The notes under the pieces are model-generated. The model searched no databases. It was not told the origin of the DNA and saw only the letters and a list, made by a program, of their open reading frames with translations. Below are positions 52,078 to 62,395 of a stretch of DNA of 64,000 nucleotides, piece by piece. The stretch is from Vulcanisaeta sp. JCM 14467 (GTDB lineage Archaea; Thermoproteota; Thermoprotei; Thermoproteales; Thermocladiaceae): contig NZ_BBDM01000001.1 of NCBI RefSeq assembly GCF_001316245.1, positions 1 to 64,000 on the forward strand. The letters are read 5' to 3'. The position numbers and the translations under genes were made by a program. Position 1 is the stretch's first letter, and every line of letters begins with the position of its first letter.

Positions 52078-53254
52078 TTACTTCTTCATTACCTGTTTTA
52101 AATACTCATTCTTCACGTAAAGTATTAACTTAGGTAGGTCAATACCCATTGGACACACCTCCTTACAATTACCAGAGTGTGTACAGAGCATTGCTGCAGG
52201 GCCGGCTCCATTATGCCCCTAGTCACCGCAGTCCATGGAATACCCATAGGGCCCGTGTATGGTGGCTTACCAAACCTAGGCCTATAGCCCAATAGGTTGG
52301 GCAGTGCATGCTGCACCTGCCACACCTTATGCAGAGTAGTATCTCCCAAAGCACTGGATCCTTGGCGGCCTTCCTCCTCCCATTATCAACGAGTACCATA
52401 TAGAATTCCTTAGGTCCCTGGGCAGGCGACACCCTATACATCTCGACATCCGCAGTGCTACTGGGCCCAGCGGTTAAGTTTACATACGTTGGTGGGTAAA
52501 GCCCTGCATATGCCGCCTGCACCAGGGTCTCAATCATTGCGTGGTATAGTGTCGGCACGATCTTCTCAATGCCATCATAGACGATGTGCACAGAGGGTAA
52601 TACGCTCGTCATCCTTATGTTACCCTCATTCTCAACAAGCAGTACTGCGCCCGTGTCTGCAGCTATTGCATTCGCACCCGTAATACCCACGTTAGCCCTA
52701 AGGAACTTCTCCCTAAGGAACTCCCTAGCCCTCTGGGCAATGGCTACTGGGTCTGGCGGTATATCAATTCTAAGTCTCTCCTTCATGACCTGGGCAATCC
52801 TCTCCTTAGTCATGTGCAGGGCTGGTGCCAGTATGTGGCTTGGTTCCTCATTGGCTATTTGCACCAAGAACTCTCCAAGATCGGTCTCCCAAACCTCATT
52901 ACCCAATTTCTCCAGGTAGGGTCTAAGCCCTGTTTCCGAGGCAACATTGTTCTTACTCATGACGATGACCTTACCACTACCAACTATCTTACCAACTATT
53001 TCCTTAGCCTCATCAGGTGTTTCCGCCAGGTAAAACCTACCGCCAATTCTCTCGACAGACTTTTTCGTTAAGTCTATGTAATAATCAAAGTTCCTAATTA
53101 CCTCCTCCTTAGCCTTCCTAAGTTCCTTAGCAAGATCCAGTAAGTATGGGTGTCTCTTTAGTATGTCGAAGACGGATGGTATGTTTGACGCCTTAGCCCT
53201 ATTTATGGCTATATCCCAATTCGGAGGTGCCAGAGACTCCATATAAGTAGCCAC
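52078..53254 (-). CDS. LUD-domain [4Fe-4S] protein (LutB-like)
   Basis: About 391 residues rebuilt. LUD domain: [40 protein letters not shown] then ENEGNIRM, and [14 protein letters not shown] ferredoxin-like part follows: [14 protein letters not shown] and, after the break near 52300, [20 protein letters not shown]. Two [4Fe-4S] clusters are likely. LutB-like proteins take part in lactate or other hydroxyacid oxidation. The partner LutA/LutC genes are not seen. A second break lies near 52205. Confidence 0.8.
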
Positions 53255-53294
53255 ATACTGTTGTATATTTAAATATGAAATCTAACCGCTGTAC

Positions 53295-54291
53295 TTATCT
53301 ACCATACTTTAAATGCCATAGTTTCATAACATCATCCTCGATGAACTCATGAACCTCACTAATAATACCTGAATTGCTAATTAGCTCAACACCAGTCTCA
53401 CCCTTAACCACCTCGCCAATGACAGAGTAATTAATGCCCAACGTATTTAATCTATTAATGGCAGACTGTACGTGATCCCTCGGTATAGTGGCTATCAGCA
53501 TTCCGGAGCTTAATGACCTGAGTGGGTCTATACCCAATGTACTGAATATCTGCTTGGTTTCGGGTAGGGTGGGGACCCTATCAACATTAATCCTCAACCT
53601 AACACCACTTGCTTCAGCAATCTCGAGAAGACCCTGGAGTAGTCCTCCCTCTGTTGGATCATGCATTGAACTTGCAATATCAGCGAGACTAAGAGCCTCC
53701 CTGACAACACTTATCTCCTTAAGTAAATTCCTTGACCTATTAAGAACCTCCTTAGGAACGCCCCTACTCATTAACTCGTCCCTAAAATCGCTTGCCAACA
53801 CCGCGGTGCCCTCAAGGGCTACGTACTTCGTCACAAGGACTAGATCACCCGGCTTAGCCCCTGAGGTGGTTACGTAGTGATCCCCAATGCCTATGGCTGT
53901 TGTTGATGCAATAACCCTATCAATACCCGGCGTGTACTCGGTATGACCACCAATCAAAGACCCTCCTAACTCAATAAGTGCCCTATTAACATCCTCCATA
54001 ATGACCCTAACGCCATCCTCACCAATATCCCGTGGTAGTAATAGTTAGTAAGAACCACCTTGGCTTAACACCCCTAACTGCTATGTCATTAGCCACAATG
54101 TTTATCGCAAACCAGCCAATACCCTCTACAGCGCCTGTTATTGGGTCCGTATGCATCACCAGGTACTTATCGCCAACCCTCACAATGGCGGCATCCTCAC
54201 CAACCCTAGGCCCAACAATCACATCCGCATCCTCAACACCCAGGTGGGTGAATACGATCCTCCTCAGGACATCATTGCTCAACTTAACCAT
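53295..54291 (-). CDS. AIR synthase-related protein (HypE-like)
   Basis: About 332 residues rebuilt. Two-domain PurM-like fold: VIVGPRVGEDAAIVRVGDKY, LVMHTDPITGAVEGIGWFAI then NIVANDIAVRGVKPRWFL, GGHTEYTPGIDRVIASTTAI and SMHDPTEGGLLQGLLEIAEA. HypE makes the cyanide ligand of [NiFe] hydrogenase from carbamoyl; its C-terminal Cys (PRIC) is not present here, the tail being LWHLKYGR, so this is a HypE-related protein of other role. One break near 54020. Confidence 0.8.
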
Positions 54292-54364
54292 TATCCAGCG
54301 GGCGTGTTAAGGGCATTTAAGGGTTCAGGTAGGGACTAAGGTAAGATTAATATAACTAGGTAAC

Positions 54365-55614
54365 GTGCGGTTAAGCGTGACTACTCCTAGGGAGATTTAT
54401 GAGAGATCCCTCGAGGCGCTTAAGGTCATTAAAGACGCACAGTCGAAGGGCTTAATGCATAGGACTCCGTTGATTAGGTCTGAAACAATAAGCAGCCTGG
54501 CTGGCGCAAACGTGTGGCTTAAGCTCGAGTCCCTACAAAAGACTGGCTCCTTCAAGGTTAGAGGCGCCTACTTCGCAATTAATAATGCCGTTAATAGGCT
54601 TGGCATTAAGCACGTGGTAACGGCATCAGCGGGCAATCACGCACAGGGAGTTGCTTACTCGGCAAGCCTAATGGGTATTAAGGCTACGGTGGTCATGCCC
54701 CAATTTACTCCCTGGATTAAGATAGCTAGGACTAGGAGGTATGGCGCTGAGGTGATACTCCATGGTGAGTCCTATAGTGAGGCTGAGGATTATGCCACGA
54801 AGCTTGCGAAGGAGTTGGGCGCATACTACGTGCATGCCTATAACGACCCAGACGTAATAGCTGGCCAGGGAACCATAGGTTTTGAGATCCTTGAGGATCT
54901 GAGTAATGTGGATTATGTAATTGTGCCGGTGGGTGGTGGCGGGCTCATTTCGGGTATAGCTCCGTGGTTAAGACGGTTAACCCAAGGGTTAAGGTCATCG
55001 GTGTGCAAAGCGAGGGTGCCCCTGGGGCTTACATGAGTCTTAAGAGCGGTAGGATAATCACGATCGAGAAGGTGGATACAATAGCCGATGGCATAGCCGT
55101 TAAGAGGATTGGCGACCTAACCTTCAAATTAATGAGTGAGTTACTAGATGATATAGTGCTGGTTAATGATCTCGAGATCGCCAAGGCAATACTCACGATC
55201 GCCGAGAGCGTGAAGGTAATAGCCGAGGGAGCCGGTGCAGCCAGCGTGGCTGCCCTAATCAGTGATAAGGTTAAGGTTAGCGGTAACGTAGTCGCCATAG
55301 TGAGCGGTGGTAATATTGACATGAACATGCTCTTCAGGGTCATTAGTAAGGCGCTCGCCCTCGAGGGTAGGATCGTGAAGATAACAGGCCTACTCCCGGA
55401 CAGGCCGGGCATGCTCGGTAAGGTAACCTCAACATTGGGTGAGCTAGGCGTTAACGTACTTGATGTTTTCCACGAGAGGTATGACCCAACAATAACGCCA
55501 GGCTATGCCGAGGTCTCATTCATAGTTGAGCTACCGCCCGAGGAGGGTGCTGCGAACAAGGTCATTAATAGGCTTAGGGAGCTTGGCTTTAACTTCAGTA
55601 TTGAAAGACCATAA
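54365..55614 (+). CDS. ilvA: Threonine ammonia-lyase (threonine dehydratase) with ACT domain
   Basis: About 415 residues rebuilt. It turns threonine into 2-oxobutanoate and ammonia, the first step to isoleucine. PLP site: KLESLQKTGSFKVRGAYFA with the Schiff-base Lys; TASAGNHAQGVAYSASLMGI; phosphate loop VPVGGGGLISGIA. The C-terminal ACT domain (VKITGLLPDRPGMLGKVTST) binds an amino acid for feedback control. One break near 54965. GTG 54365 or GTG 54377 may be the start. The RidA gene follows 32 bases later, a sensible pairing. Confidence 0.92.
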
Positions 55615-55646
55615 TACTTTAAAGCGCACGCCTTAATTCTCTAGCG

Positions 55647-56030
55647 ATGACTAGGACGATAATATTTACCGAGAAGGCGCCAAAGCCGATAGGCCCCTAC
55701 TCGCAGGCGGTGGGTGTTGGTAATTTCCTTTTCGTTAGTGGTCAAATACCCATTGACCCATCCACTGGTCAGTTGGTTAAGGGTGGTGTTAGGGAACAGA
55801 CCGAGAGGGTTCTCGAGAATGTAAAGGCTATTCTTGAGGCGGCTGGCTTCTCGTTGAGTAATGTTGCCTGGGTATTCGTGGCACTTAAGGACTTGAGTAA
55901 GTTCTCGGAGTTTAACGAGGTTTACTCGAGGTACTTTAAGGAAAATCCACCTGCGCGCATGACGGTTGAGGTGAGTAACTTACCTGGTGGTGCTTTGGTG
56001 GAGATATCCGTTATTGCCGTTAAGGACTAG
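55647..56030 (+). CDS. ridA: RidA family imine/enamine deaminase
   Basis: 127 residues with an intact frame. Full RidA pattern: [20 protein letters not shown] then [35 protein letters not shown] and [20 protein letters not shown] with the catalytic Arg. RidA hydrolyses reactive enamines made by PLP enzymes, notably 2-aminoacrylate from threonine/serine dehydratase, so its place directly after ilvA makes sense. Confidence 0.95.
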   Translation: MTRTIIFTEKAPKPIGPYSQAVGVGNFLFVSGQIPIDPSTGQLVKGGVREQTERVLENVKAILEAAGFSLSNVAWVFVALKDLSKFSEFNEVYSRYFKENPPARMTVEVSNLPGGALVEISVIAVKD

Positions 56031-56131
56031 GATAAATGCCCGATTAAATTAAATGGTTAACATGGTAATTCATATGCATTATCCTTATAACGGTTGGGCA
56101 ATTAATTAGTGCTGCCTTGGTAAGTAATTCA

Positions 56132-56860
56132 ATGGTTAGGTTTGGTAGGAGTTACGTGACCGTATCGGAAATAGCCCAGCAATTATTTTGCGAATATAAG
56201 CTGCACCTGTCTGTGATTGAGGGTAGGATTCAGACACCTGCCATGGAGATGGGGATAATAATACATGATGAGGTGTTTAGAGGGAGGAGGGTTAATGAGG
56301 AGGAGTTCATTAACGCCATTAGGAGTAATGAGGTTGTTATTGCAACGCTGCCACTAGTAGCCAGTATAGGTGGCGTTAATATAATTGGCATACCCGACGC
56401 GGTAGTATTCATGGGGGGTGTTGCTAGAGCGGTCATTGAGTTAAAGACGAGCAATAAATGGTTAGATAGGTTATTCGATAGTGAGCATGTCCAGGCACAG
56501 CTATATGCGTACTTAATAAGCAGGTTGGGCTTGGGCGTTAACCCACTCGTCATGGTAATAAAGGTGAAGCGTGACGTGGGCATTACGGATAAGTTGCGCA
56601 GGAACATGTTTTCAACGGCCATTAAATACTTAACAAGCATTGCGGAGTTACCTGCCAGGGTTAGGTTTAGGGATTTCGTAATATACATTAGTGAATTCGA
56701 TAAGTCAATAGAGGTTCATTTAAAGTGGGCCCTGGATTATTGGCTAATGCATAGGGAGCCTAAGGCGATGCCGTCAATTGGTAAGTGCGCGGTGTGTGAG
56801 TTTAATGATAGGTGCCCGTTCAGGGCCTACAACCCTAACCCCAATGCGATTAATCCTTAA
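56132..56860 (+). CDS. Cas4-like PD-(D/E)XK Fe-S nuclease
   Basis: 242 residues from ATG 56132. First Cys ligand near the N-terminus (EIAQQLFCEYKLHLS), then the nuclease core GIPDAVVFMGG, AVIELKTSN and HVQAQLYAYLIS, and the C-terminal cluster GKCAVCEFNDRCPFRAY, giving four Cys for a [4Fe-4S] cluster. Family members are 5'-3' or 3'-5' exonucleases, used in CRISPR adaptation or in repair. No cas genes or arrays are near, so a stand-alone repair role is more likely. Confidence 0.82.
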   Translation: MVRFGRSYVTVSEIAQQLFCEYKLHLSVIEGRIQTPAMEMGIIIHDEVFRGRRVNEEEFINAIRSNEVVIATLPLVASIGGVNIIGIPDAVVFMGGVARAVIELKTSNKWLDRLFDSEHVQAQLYAYLISRLGLGVNPLVMVIKVKRDVGITDKLRRNMFSTAIKYLTSIAELPARVRFRDFVIYISEFDKSIEVHLKWALDYWLMHREPKAMPSIGKCAVCEFNDRCPFRAYNPNPNAINP

Positions 56861-57335
56861 TTTGAACGTGCCTACCCTCAACAACCTCGTTATACCTCTG
56901 CGTTCTTTTCAAGCCCATGCGCCTTAACATGGATAGTACCTGGTCTATGTATTTATTTACCTCATCCTCATTCAATCCTCTATCCCTAATAATCACCTCC
57001 ATGACCCTAGCATAGCTCTTATACTCCTCATTCAATTTTCTCCAGGGCACGCCCTTCAATGACTGCATTAGTCTCTCATTGACCGGTAATAACTTCTTGA
57101 TCATTAGGAATGAGATTATTGGATAACCAACGTAGCCCCTATGCACGGTACCATTATCAGTACTATCAACCTCCCTCCTGGAAACATCCACATAGACCTT
57201 ATACATCCTCGTACCATCCGAGGACCTAACCACCGCCTCCTTATCATTAATTACCTCAACCCTACCATCAGCAAGTGCACCAAGTGCCTCTAGCACCTTG
57301 ATCCTGGGCGGTGTTTTTAGGTAGGTGGAACTCAC
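56850..57335 (-). CDS. Hypothetical crenarchaeal-type protein
   Basis: 161 residues with an intact frame. Beta-rich first half (VEVINDKEAVVRSSDGTRMY, then VDVSRREVDSTDN), then VGYPIISFLMIKKLLPVNER and a helical, basic C-terminus (YIDQVLSMLRRMGLKRTQRY). The 3' end overlaps the Cas4-like gene by 11 bases in convergent orientation. No family recognised. Confidence 0.68.
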   Translation of the reverse strand: MSSTYLKTPPRIKVLEALGALADGRVEVINDKEAVVRSSDGTRMYKVYVDVSRREVDSTDNGTVHRGYVGYPIISFLMIKKLLPVNERLMQSLKGVPWRKLNEEYKSYARVMEVIIRDRGLNEDEVNKYIDQVLSMLRRMGLKRTQRYNEVVEGRHVQIKD

Positions 57336-57419
57336 GTGATTAACTCACTGGCTCTTTTTTTTAAGTCATTTTAATAACCTGATTAAAAATTAAATTGGCT
57401 AGGTAATACCGAATCTTAC

Positions 57420-58682
57420 ATGGGGTTTAAGGAGACGAAGACCGTCGACCAGGTACTCAATGAGGTCATTAAGTACACTAGGCATGTACCTAGGGTAGTT
57501 GAGGTAACAATAAGTGAGGCTCTCAATAAGTACCTTGCCGAGGACGTAACGGCTAGGTTTGACGTGCCTGGTTTCAATAGGTCTGCTGTTGATGGATACG
57601 CCGTGAGGAGTATTGACACGTTTGGTGCCTCACCAACAAACCCAATAATGCTTAGGGTCGTGGGCTTCATGGCTGTTGGTGACGACCCAAGTAAGTACTC
57701 ATTAAATCCAGGTGAGGCAGTTGAGATAAGCACGGGTGCGCCATTGCCGCTCAATGCCGATGCGGTGGTCATGTACGAGGATACTCGTAGATCTGGTGAC
57801 TACGTTGAAATACTAAAGCCTGTACCACCAATGGGTAATGTGTCGAGGAGGGGCGAGGATGTCAAGGCGAATGAGGTCATGTATAGGAGGGGCATGAAGA
57901 TACTTCCCTGGGATTTAGGCGTACTGGCGTCGATGGGTGTTTACAGGGTTAAGGTGTTCTCACCAAGGGTGGCGATAATAAGTACGGGTAATGAACTCGT
58001 CGAGGTCACAGACACGCCAGCCAGCGGACCACCGCCTGGCAGGGTCATTAATAGCTCGAGGTTCGTCATTGAAGGATTGCTTAAGTCCCTTGGTTGTGAA
58101 CCGAATTACCTAGGCATTGTGGGTGATGATGAGGATAGGATTGCGAAGGTCGTCGGCGACGCGCTTAGGGATCACGATGCCGTGATCACGACTGGCGGCG
58201 TGTCGGTGGGCAAGGTCGACTACACCATAAGGGCTGTGTCTAGGTTGAACCCTGAGTACTTGAACCACGGATTATCAATTAGGCCAGGTAGGCCGAATAG
58301 CATTGCCGTTGTTAATGGCAAGCCCGTATTCATGCTTAGCGGCTTCCCTGTGGCCGCCGCGACAGGATTTGACGTCCTTGTTAGACCAGTGCTCCTTTAC
58401 ATGATGGGCGCCGCTGATGATCCTAAATCAGTCATTAGGGGTGTATTGATTAGGAGGGTTTCGACACCAGTTAATACCAGGTCCTTCGTTAGGGTTAGGG
58501 CCTATTTAGGTAGGGATGGTAGGGTTTATATTGAGCCTCTGGCATTGACGGGTAGTGGGGTACTTAGTACGTTGGTTAGGGGTAATGGTATCTTAGTGGT
58601 TCCTGAGAATAGGGAGGGGTTTGATGAGGGTGATGAGGTCGAGGTCGCGTTAATTAGGCCGTTGTTTACGGAGGGTCCATGA
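57420..58682 (+). CDS. moeA: Molybdopterin molybdenumtransferase MoeA
   Basis: 420 residues with an intact frame. It inserts molybdate (or tungstate, likely in a hyperthermophile) into molybdopterin. Motifs: DVPGFNRSAVDGYAVRSIDT, EISTGAPLPLNADAVVMYED, RRGEDVKANEVMYRRGMKIL, IISTGNELVE, VITTGGVSVGKVDYT and VFMLSGFPVAAATGFDVLV. All four MoeA domains are there; no C-terminal periplasmic-binding-like extension is seen. Confidence 0.95.
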   Translation: MGFKETKTVDQVLNEVIKYTRHVPRVVEVTISEALNKYLAEDVTARFDVPGFNRSAVDGYAVRSIDTFGASPTNPIMLRVVGFMAVGDDPSKYSLNPGEAVEISTGAPLPLNADAVVMYEDTRRSGDYVEILKPVPPMGNVSRRGEDVKANEVMYRRGMKILPWDLGVLASMGVYRVKVFSPRVAIISTGNELVEVTDTPASGPPPGRVINSSRFVIEGLLKSLGCEPNYLGIVGDDEDRIAKVVGDALRDHDAVITTGGVSVGKVDYTIRAVSRLNPEYLNHGLSIRPGRPNSIAVVNGKPVFMLSGFPVAAATGFDVLVRPVLLYMMGAADDPKSVIRGVLIRRVSTPVNTRSFVRVRAYLGRDGRVYIEPLALTGSGVLSTLVRGNGILVVPENREGFDEGDEVEVALIRPLFTEGP

Positions 58683-58730
58683 TGAGGATAGCTTTTTAAC
58701 CCACCTAACCAGCCCTTCCCTTTGAAGGCA

Positions 58731-59192
58731 ATGTCTTCTTCAATTCCTGAATACTTGAGACAGTCGGTTAAGGTTAAGGAGGTGGTTAATGGGGTTGAGG
58801 TTAATTCATTCAAGGTTCCTCCGCACAAGTTCTTCGTCAATGAGGAACTCACTTACTTAACCTTACCCCTGAATGTGGATGAGAAGGTCTTGGTGAATAA
58901 GATAAATGAGCTGAAGCTCGGTAGGAAGACGATTGAGAAATTATACGCAATAAGGCTTGATGTAGAGCCCTGGAAGTACAGTGAACTTGAGCTGCCGGAC
59001 CTACTTAATAATGAGGTTGATGGGTCGTCGACAGAGGGGAGGAGTAATGTATTTTACTCAGCCTATATCCACATAAATGGTATTGAGAACTTCCTCAAGA
59101 TTGTCGCGTTTAAGTACGTGAGTTATGTGGAGGTCGATATCATTAGGCTCGCAGGTTATAAGGGCGTGGTAAGGTACCTCATACACTTCTAA
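58731..59192 (+). CDS. Hypothetical protein
   Basis: About 153 residues from ATG 58731. A TATA-like TTTTTAAC (58693-58700) lies about 33 bases before it. MSSSIPEYLRQSVKVKEVVN, then VPPHKFFVNEELTYLTLPLN, a helix (LVNKINELKLGRKTIEKLYA) and strands to the end (KYVSYVEVDIIRLAGYKGVV). Convergent with nurA, with three bases between stops. No family recognised. Confidence 0.65.
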   Translation: MSSSIPEYLRQSVKVKEVVNGVEVNSFKVPPHKFFVNEELTYLTLPLNVDEKVLVNKINELKLGRKTIEKLYAIRLDVEPWKYSELELPDLLNNEVDGSSTEGRSNVFYSAYIHINGIENFLKIVAFKYVSYVEVDIIRLAGYKGVVRYLIHF

Positions 59193-59195
59193 ATC

Positions 59196-60611
59196 CTAAT
59201 CCTGAAAATCCTCAGCCTGGGGATTTAAGTCGAGACCGAATGCCATGCCGAACCTCCTCTTCGTCTGTATCCTCAGTTTATTCACGGCGGCCATGGCATA
59301 TTCAAGGAATTGGTCCTCACCGAAATTGGCATATTCATGAGCGAGCCAAAGCAGCTTATTGTAGTGTATGGGGTCCCTGTACATGTTTATGAGCAGGTTC
59401 AGGTGATCGCTGATGTCGATTTTGTCATAAAATAGTTTCCAGGGAACTCCCTGGTTAAACATTGGCCAGTCGTAGTATGGTATCTCCACTGCTATTGGGG
59501 TGTCGCTCTCGTGGAATTTAACGTACATCATTATTACCCTTGGGAAGTTCATCAACACTTTCCTAACCCTATTCAATTCCTCATCAACGTTTAGGATACC
59601 ATAGTCATCAACAGTCCTTAATCCCTCGCTATCCTCAATCCTATCCTTAATGAATCTCAGGAGGTTGTCTATCTGCGTTAGTGACTTATGGTTGAGGTAC
59701 GCGTCCATGGCGCCGACTAATAACTTCCTGGTCATACCAACCCTAACACCCCTCATCCTAGCCAATTCCTCCAGAAGCGTTACATCAGATATTGACTGAC
59801 TGAGCACCATCCTAATGCCGAACCTTATCAAGTCCCTGTGAGCCCCATTATAGTTCTTAGCTAGTGATATCAACTTATTCCTATAATTCCTAATCCACAC
59901 AATACTATACCAGTCAATACCCCTATTAAGTATGTCAAGCAACTCCTTACTAACATTTATGAACGGCGCATCACTGAGTATGATCTCCTTAAGGGCCTTA
60001 AACAATATGTAGTCCTTAAAAATCTTTAATTTAGAGTCCTTAGTCACAAAGATCACGTTCACACCTAAGTCTCTAGCCTTATCGATCACGTTGTATAGGC
60101 TTTCCAAGGCCCTTATCACCTCAGGTATGTAGTATAGGTCGAGGAACCCCTTCGTTAGGATCAATTCGTGGATCAATGCAGTAACCTTAGCGTATAAGCT
60201 ACCATCAAGCAGCAGGAAGTTATACTTACCACTTTCTACGGCCCTTAATGCAACTTCGCTCTCTATGTACGATAATAATACCCACTTGATGGTCGGCGTG
60301 AACACAGGTACCCAGTTAACAATAACGTCTCTAACCGGTTGCTCACCAATATTATTGACGGCAATCGCCCTCGCAATAACTATAGCACTACCATCCCTAA
60401 GCTCAAGCTCCCTGACACCACCATCAACGGCAACAGCCTTAACACCGTTAAATTTATGAGGTGTAGAGGGTGGTCTCCAAAGATCCTTCGCATCACTTGC
60501 ATCTATTATTTTACTTAATATACCATGCATCGTGTTGACCCTTCTCAATCTATGATCACTATTTAACTCCATTAAACGCTTATAGTAAATGTCATAAAAT
60601 ATGTCGGCCAC
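59196..60611 (-). CDS. nurA: NurA 5'-3' nuclease (second copy)
   Basis: 471 residues with an intact frame. Core motifs: FNGVKAVAVDGGVRELELRD with the first metal-binding Asp, YNFLLLDGSLYAKV, and a late PRVIMMYVKFHESDTPIAVE. NurA normally acts with HerA, Mre11 and Rad50 in resecting double-strand breaks. It has a long helical insert (about residues 180-330) compared with the shorter NurA at 32837. No herA, mre11 or rad50 is adjacent in this window. Confidence 0.82.
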   Translation of the reverse strand: MADIFYDIYYKRLMELNSDHRLRRVNTMHGILSKIIDASDAKDLWRPPSTPHKFNGVKAVAVDGGVRELELRDGSAIVIARAIAVNNIGEQPVRDVIVNWVPVFTPTIKWVLLSYIESEVALRAVESGKYNFLLLDGSLYAKVTALIHELILTKGFLDLYYIPEVIRALESLYNVIDKARDLGVNVIFVTKDSKLKIFKDYILFKALKEIILSDAPFINVSKELLDILNRGIDWYSIVWIRNYRNKLISLAKNYNGAHRDLIRFGIRMVLSQSISDVTLLEELARMRGVRVGMTRKLLVGAMDAYLNHKSLTQIDNLLRFIKDRIEDSEGLRTVDDYGILNVDEELNRVRKVLMNFPRVIMMYVKFHESDTPIAVEIPYYDWPMFNQGVPWKLFYDKIDISDHLNLLINMYRDPIHYNKLLWLAHEYANFGEDQFLEYAMAAVNKLRIQTKRRFGMAFGLDLNPQAEDFQD

Positions 60612-60645
60612 TGAATCATTAATGAATCATCGTTATAATAGTTTT

Positions 60646-60701
60646 TGTTTACCCATATACTACTGGGTTCAGCGTTAGTTTTAGTGATGTTTAGGTAAAC
60701 A
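60646..60701. promoter_or_regulatory. Eight-base inverted repeat between divergent genes
   Basis: TGTTTACC at 60646-60653 and its exact reverse complement GGTAAACA at 60694-60701 lie in the 130-base gap between nurA (leftward) and the membrane-anchored protein gene (rightward). The centre-to-centre spacing of 48 bases would put both arms on nearly the same helical face if a regulator binds. A chance match is possible. Confidence 0.3.
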
Positions 60702-60741
60702 TTTATTAATAGGGCTTGTGTTTAATGCCCGGTAATGGGTT

Positions 60742-61489
60742 ATGAATTTAAGATACGTAATAATCGCCGTGGTTATAGTAGTCGTGGTAATAATAGGCGT
60801 GGTCTTTGCGTGGCACTTGATTTATAAGCCATCCGGACCAAGCTTTAATGAATTATTTACATACACGAATACTAACACATACACAGCTAATTACAATTAC
60901 TATATCTATTCAAACATAGCTGGGCAGGTAAGTACTGAGGATTACACCTTCACATACAGCCAGAGGGGGGTTGCGGATAGTACATAGTAGTCACCACAAC
61001 CAGTGCTCCACAAATGAGCCTGTACATAGTGACCACGCAGTTAAGTAATGGAACCATGATTCAATGCATAGCTGAGCCACTATACGCTGGTTGTACACCC
61101 ACGAACCAAACATTTAACCTAGTATACTTGGCGCTCCCCATAGTTAATTCATCATCATTCACATTAATCAGTACGCAGAAAATACTTGGCTATAACGCTA
61201 CTGTTACATATCGAGGAACACCACAATGCTAGGTAATGTGATGCCAAGCGCTATCCAGGCAGGTCTCGGCTCAGTACCTGTAAATGTAACAAGCGAGGTC
61301 TGCATGACGCAGGATGGAGTACCACTTCTGATAAGGTTAAGCGTGTTTACGATATTGAGCATTAGTGGATACTCAGCACCCATAAACATAACCCAGTCAT
61401 TACAGGCAATTAGTGTTCAAGATGGTGTTTACCTAAGTAGTAACGCAACGACATTGCTCAAGTCGCTAGGTATTAATGAGACAGGATGA
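60742..61489 (+). CDS. Membrane-anchored extracellular protein
   Basis: About 250 residues rebuilt. A single N-terminal membrane helix (VIIAVVIVVVVIIGVVFAWH) is followed by a Tyr/Thr/Asn-rich outer part (NTNTYTANYNYYIYSN). Three later Cys residues (MIQCIAEPLYAGC and VCMTQDGVPL) may form disulfides. Breaks lie near 60975 and 61225. The tail reads SSNATTLLKSLGINETG. Function unknown. Confidence 0.6.
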
Positions 61490-61547
61490 AGAATTTATTG
61501 TGAATCGCTATTAATTTAAAAAGGGAATAATTGCTAATCACGATACC

Positions 61548-62378
61548 GTGAGCGCACCTAATATTGAAATATTCGTGCACCCAACATGCAGTACATGCCA
61601 TACGTTAATTAGACTACTGAGACAGTGGGGCTACCTAGACAGGGTTAGGATAATTGACACGTCTAAGGACCCCTACACCGCAATGGAGAGAGGCGTTAGG
61701 TCTGTGCCGAGCATATTCATTAATGGCGAGTTAGTATTTGCTGGCGTCGTCGATTTTAAGAGACTTAAGGTCTTACTTGATGGTGAGTATTCAAGCAATA
61801 GGTTTGAGGGTGATCTGGATGAGCTTGAGGAGAGGTTCTTCAGGGGAGTCCTTGATAGTGTGGCGACTGCGCTGTGGCTTTATGTGAATGAGGATTGCGA
61901 TGCCTTCCTCAGGGATAGGGAATTCACAATGGCGATAATGAACATAACCGTGTATAGTAATCGTGATGAGGCATATAATGAGTTACGTAAGTACTTGAGC
62001 GATGGTAATGCCTGTAGGGAGTTCATAAGGAGGAGAGAGGATAAGTTCCTGGCCGTGATAACGAAGAATTTCGCCAGAGAGATTTATTGGCTACATGGTA
62101 AGTTCCTCGGTTGGGACGAGGTTTCTAAACTATACAGTAGGGAGGTCATTGCCCATTGGATGATAGTACGCAGCGCCCTTGGTAGGGTTGGCCTTAGGGT
62201 GTACCCAATTAGTAATGAGAGGTTTAGGGAGAAGGTTGAGAGGGTTTATGAGTACATGAGCCACACCTTTGATGATTACATGAGGCAAGTGATTGAGGAG
62301 CAGACAAACATATTCAGCGACTCAGAGTACATAGAGGTTATTGATAACGCCATAAAAAGCATTAAGAATGCCCAATAA
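61548..62378 (+). CDS. Glutaredoxin/thioredoxin-fold protein with helical C-terminal domain
   Basis: 276 residues with an intact frame, starting at GTG 61548. Residues 1-80 are a glutaredoxin-like domain with CxxC (FVHPTCSTCHTLIRLLRQWG) and the cis-Pro loop RSVPSIFINGELVFAG. The rest (about 190 residues) is a charged helical domain with Cys at NEDCDAFLRD and NACREFI, which I cannot name. A fused partner suggests a dedicated redox function. Seventeen bases separate it from the radical SAM gene. Confidence 0.75.
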   Translation: MSAPNIEIFVHPTCSTCHTLIRLLRQWGYLDRVRIIDTSKDPYTAMERGVRSVPSIFINGELVFAGVVDFKRLKVLLDGEYSSNRFEGDLDELEERFFRGVLDSVATALWLYVNEDCDAFLRDREFTMAIMNITVYSNRDEAYNELRKYLSDGNACREFIRRREDKFLAVITKNFAREIYWLHGKFLGWDEVSKLYSREVIAHWMIVRSALGRVGLRVYPISNERFREKVERVYEYMSHTFDDYMRQVIEEQTNIFSDSEYIEVIDNAIKSIKNAQ

Positions 62379-62395
62379 TCTAACCTCATGAGTAC

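Noticed and set aside
56132-56860. CRISPR-Cas locus suggested by the Cas4-like gene
   Set aside because: No cas1, cas2, effector genes or repeat-spacer arrays are seen anywhere in the window; stand-alone Cas4-like nucleases are common in archaea.
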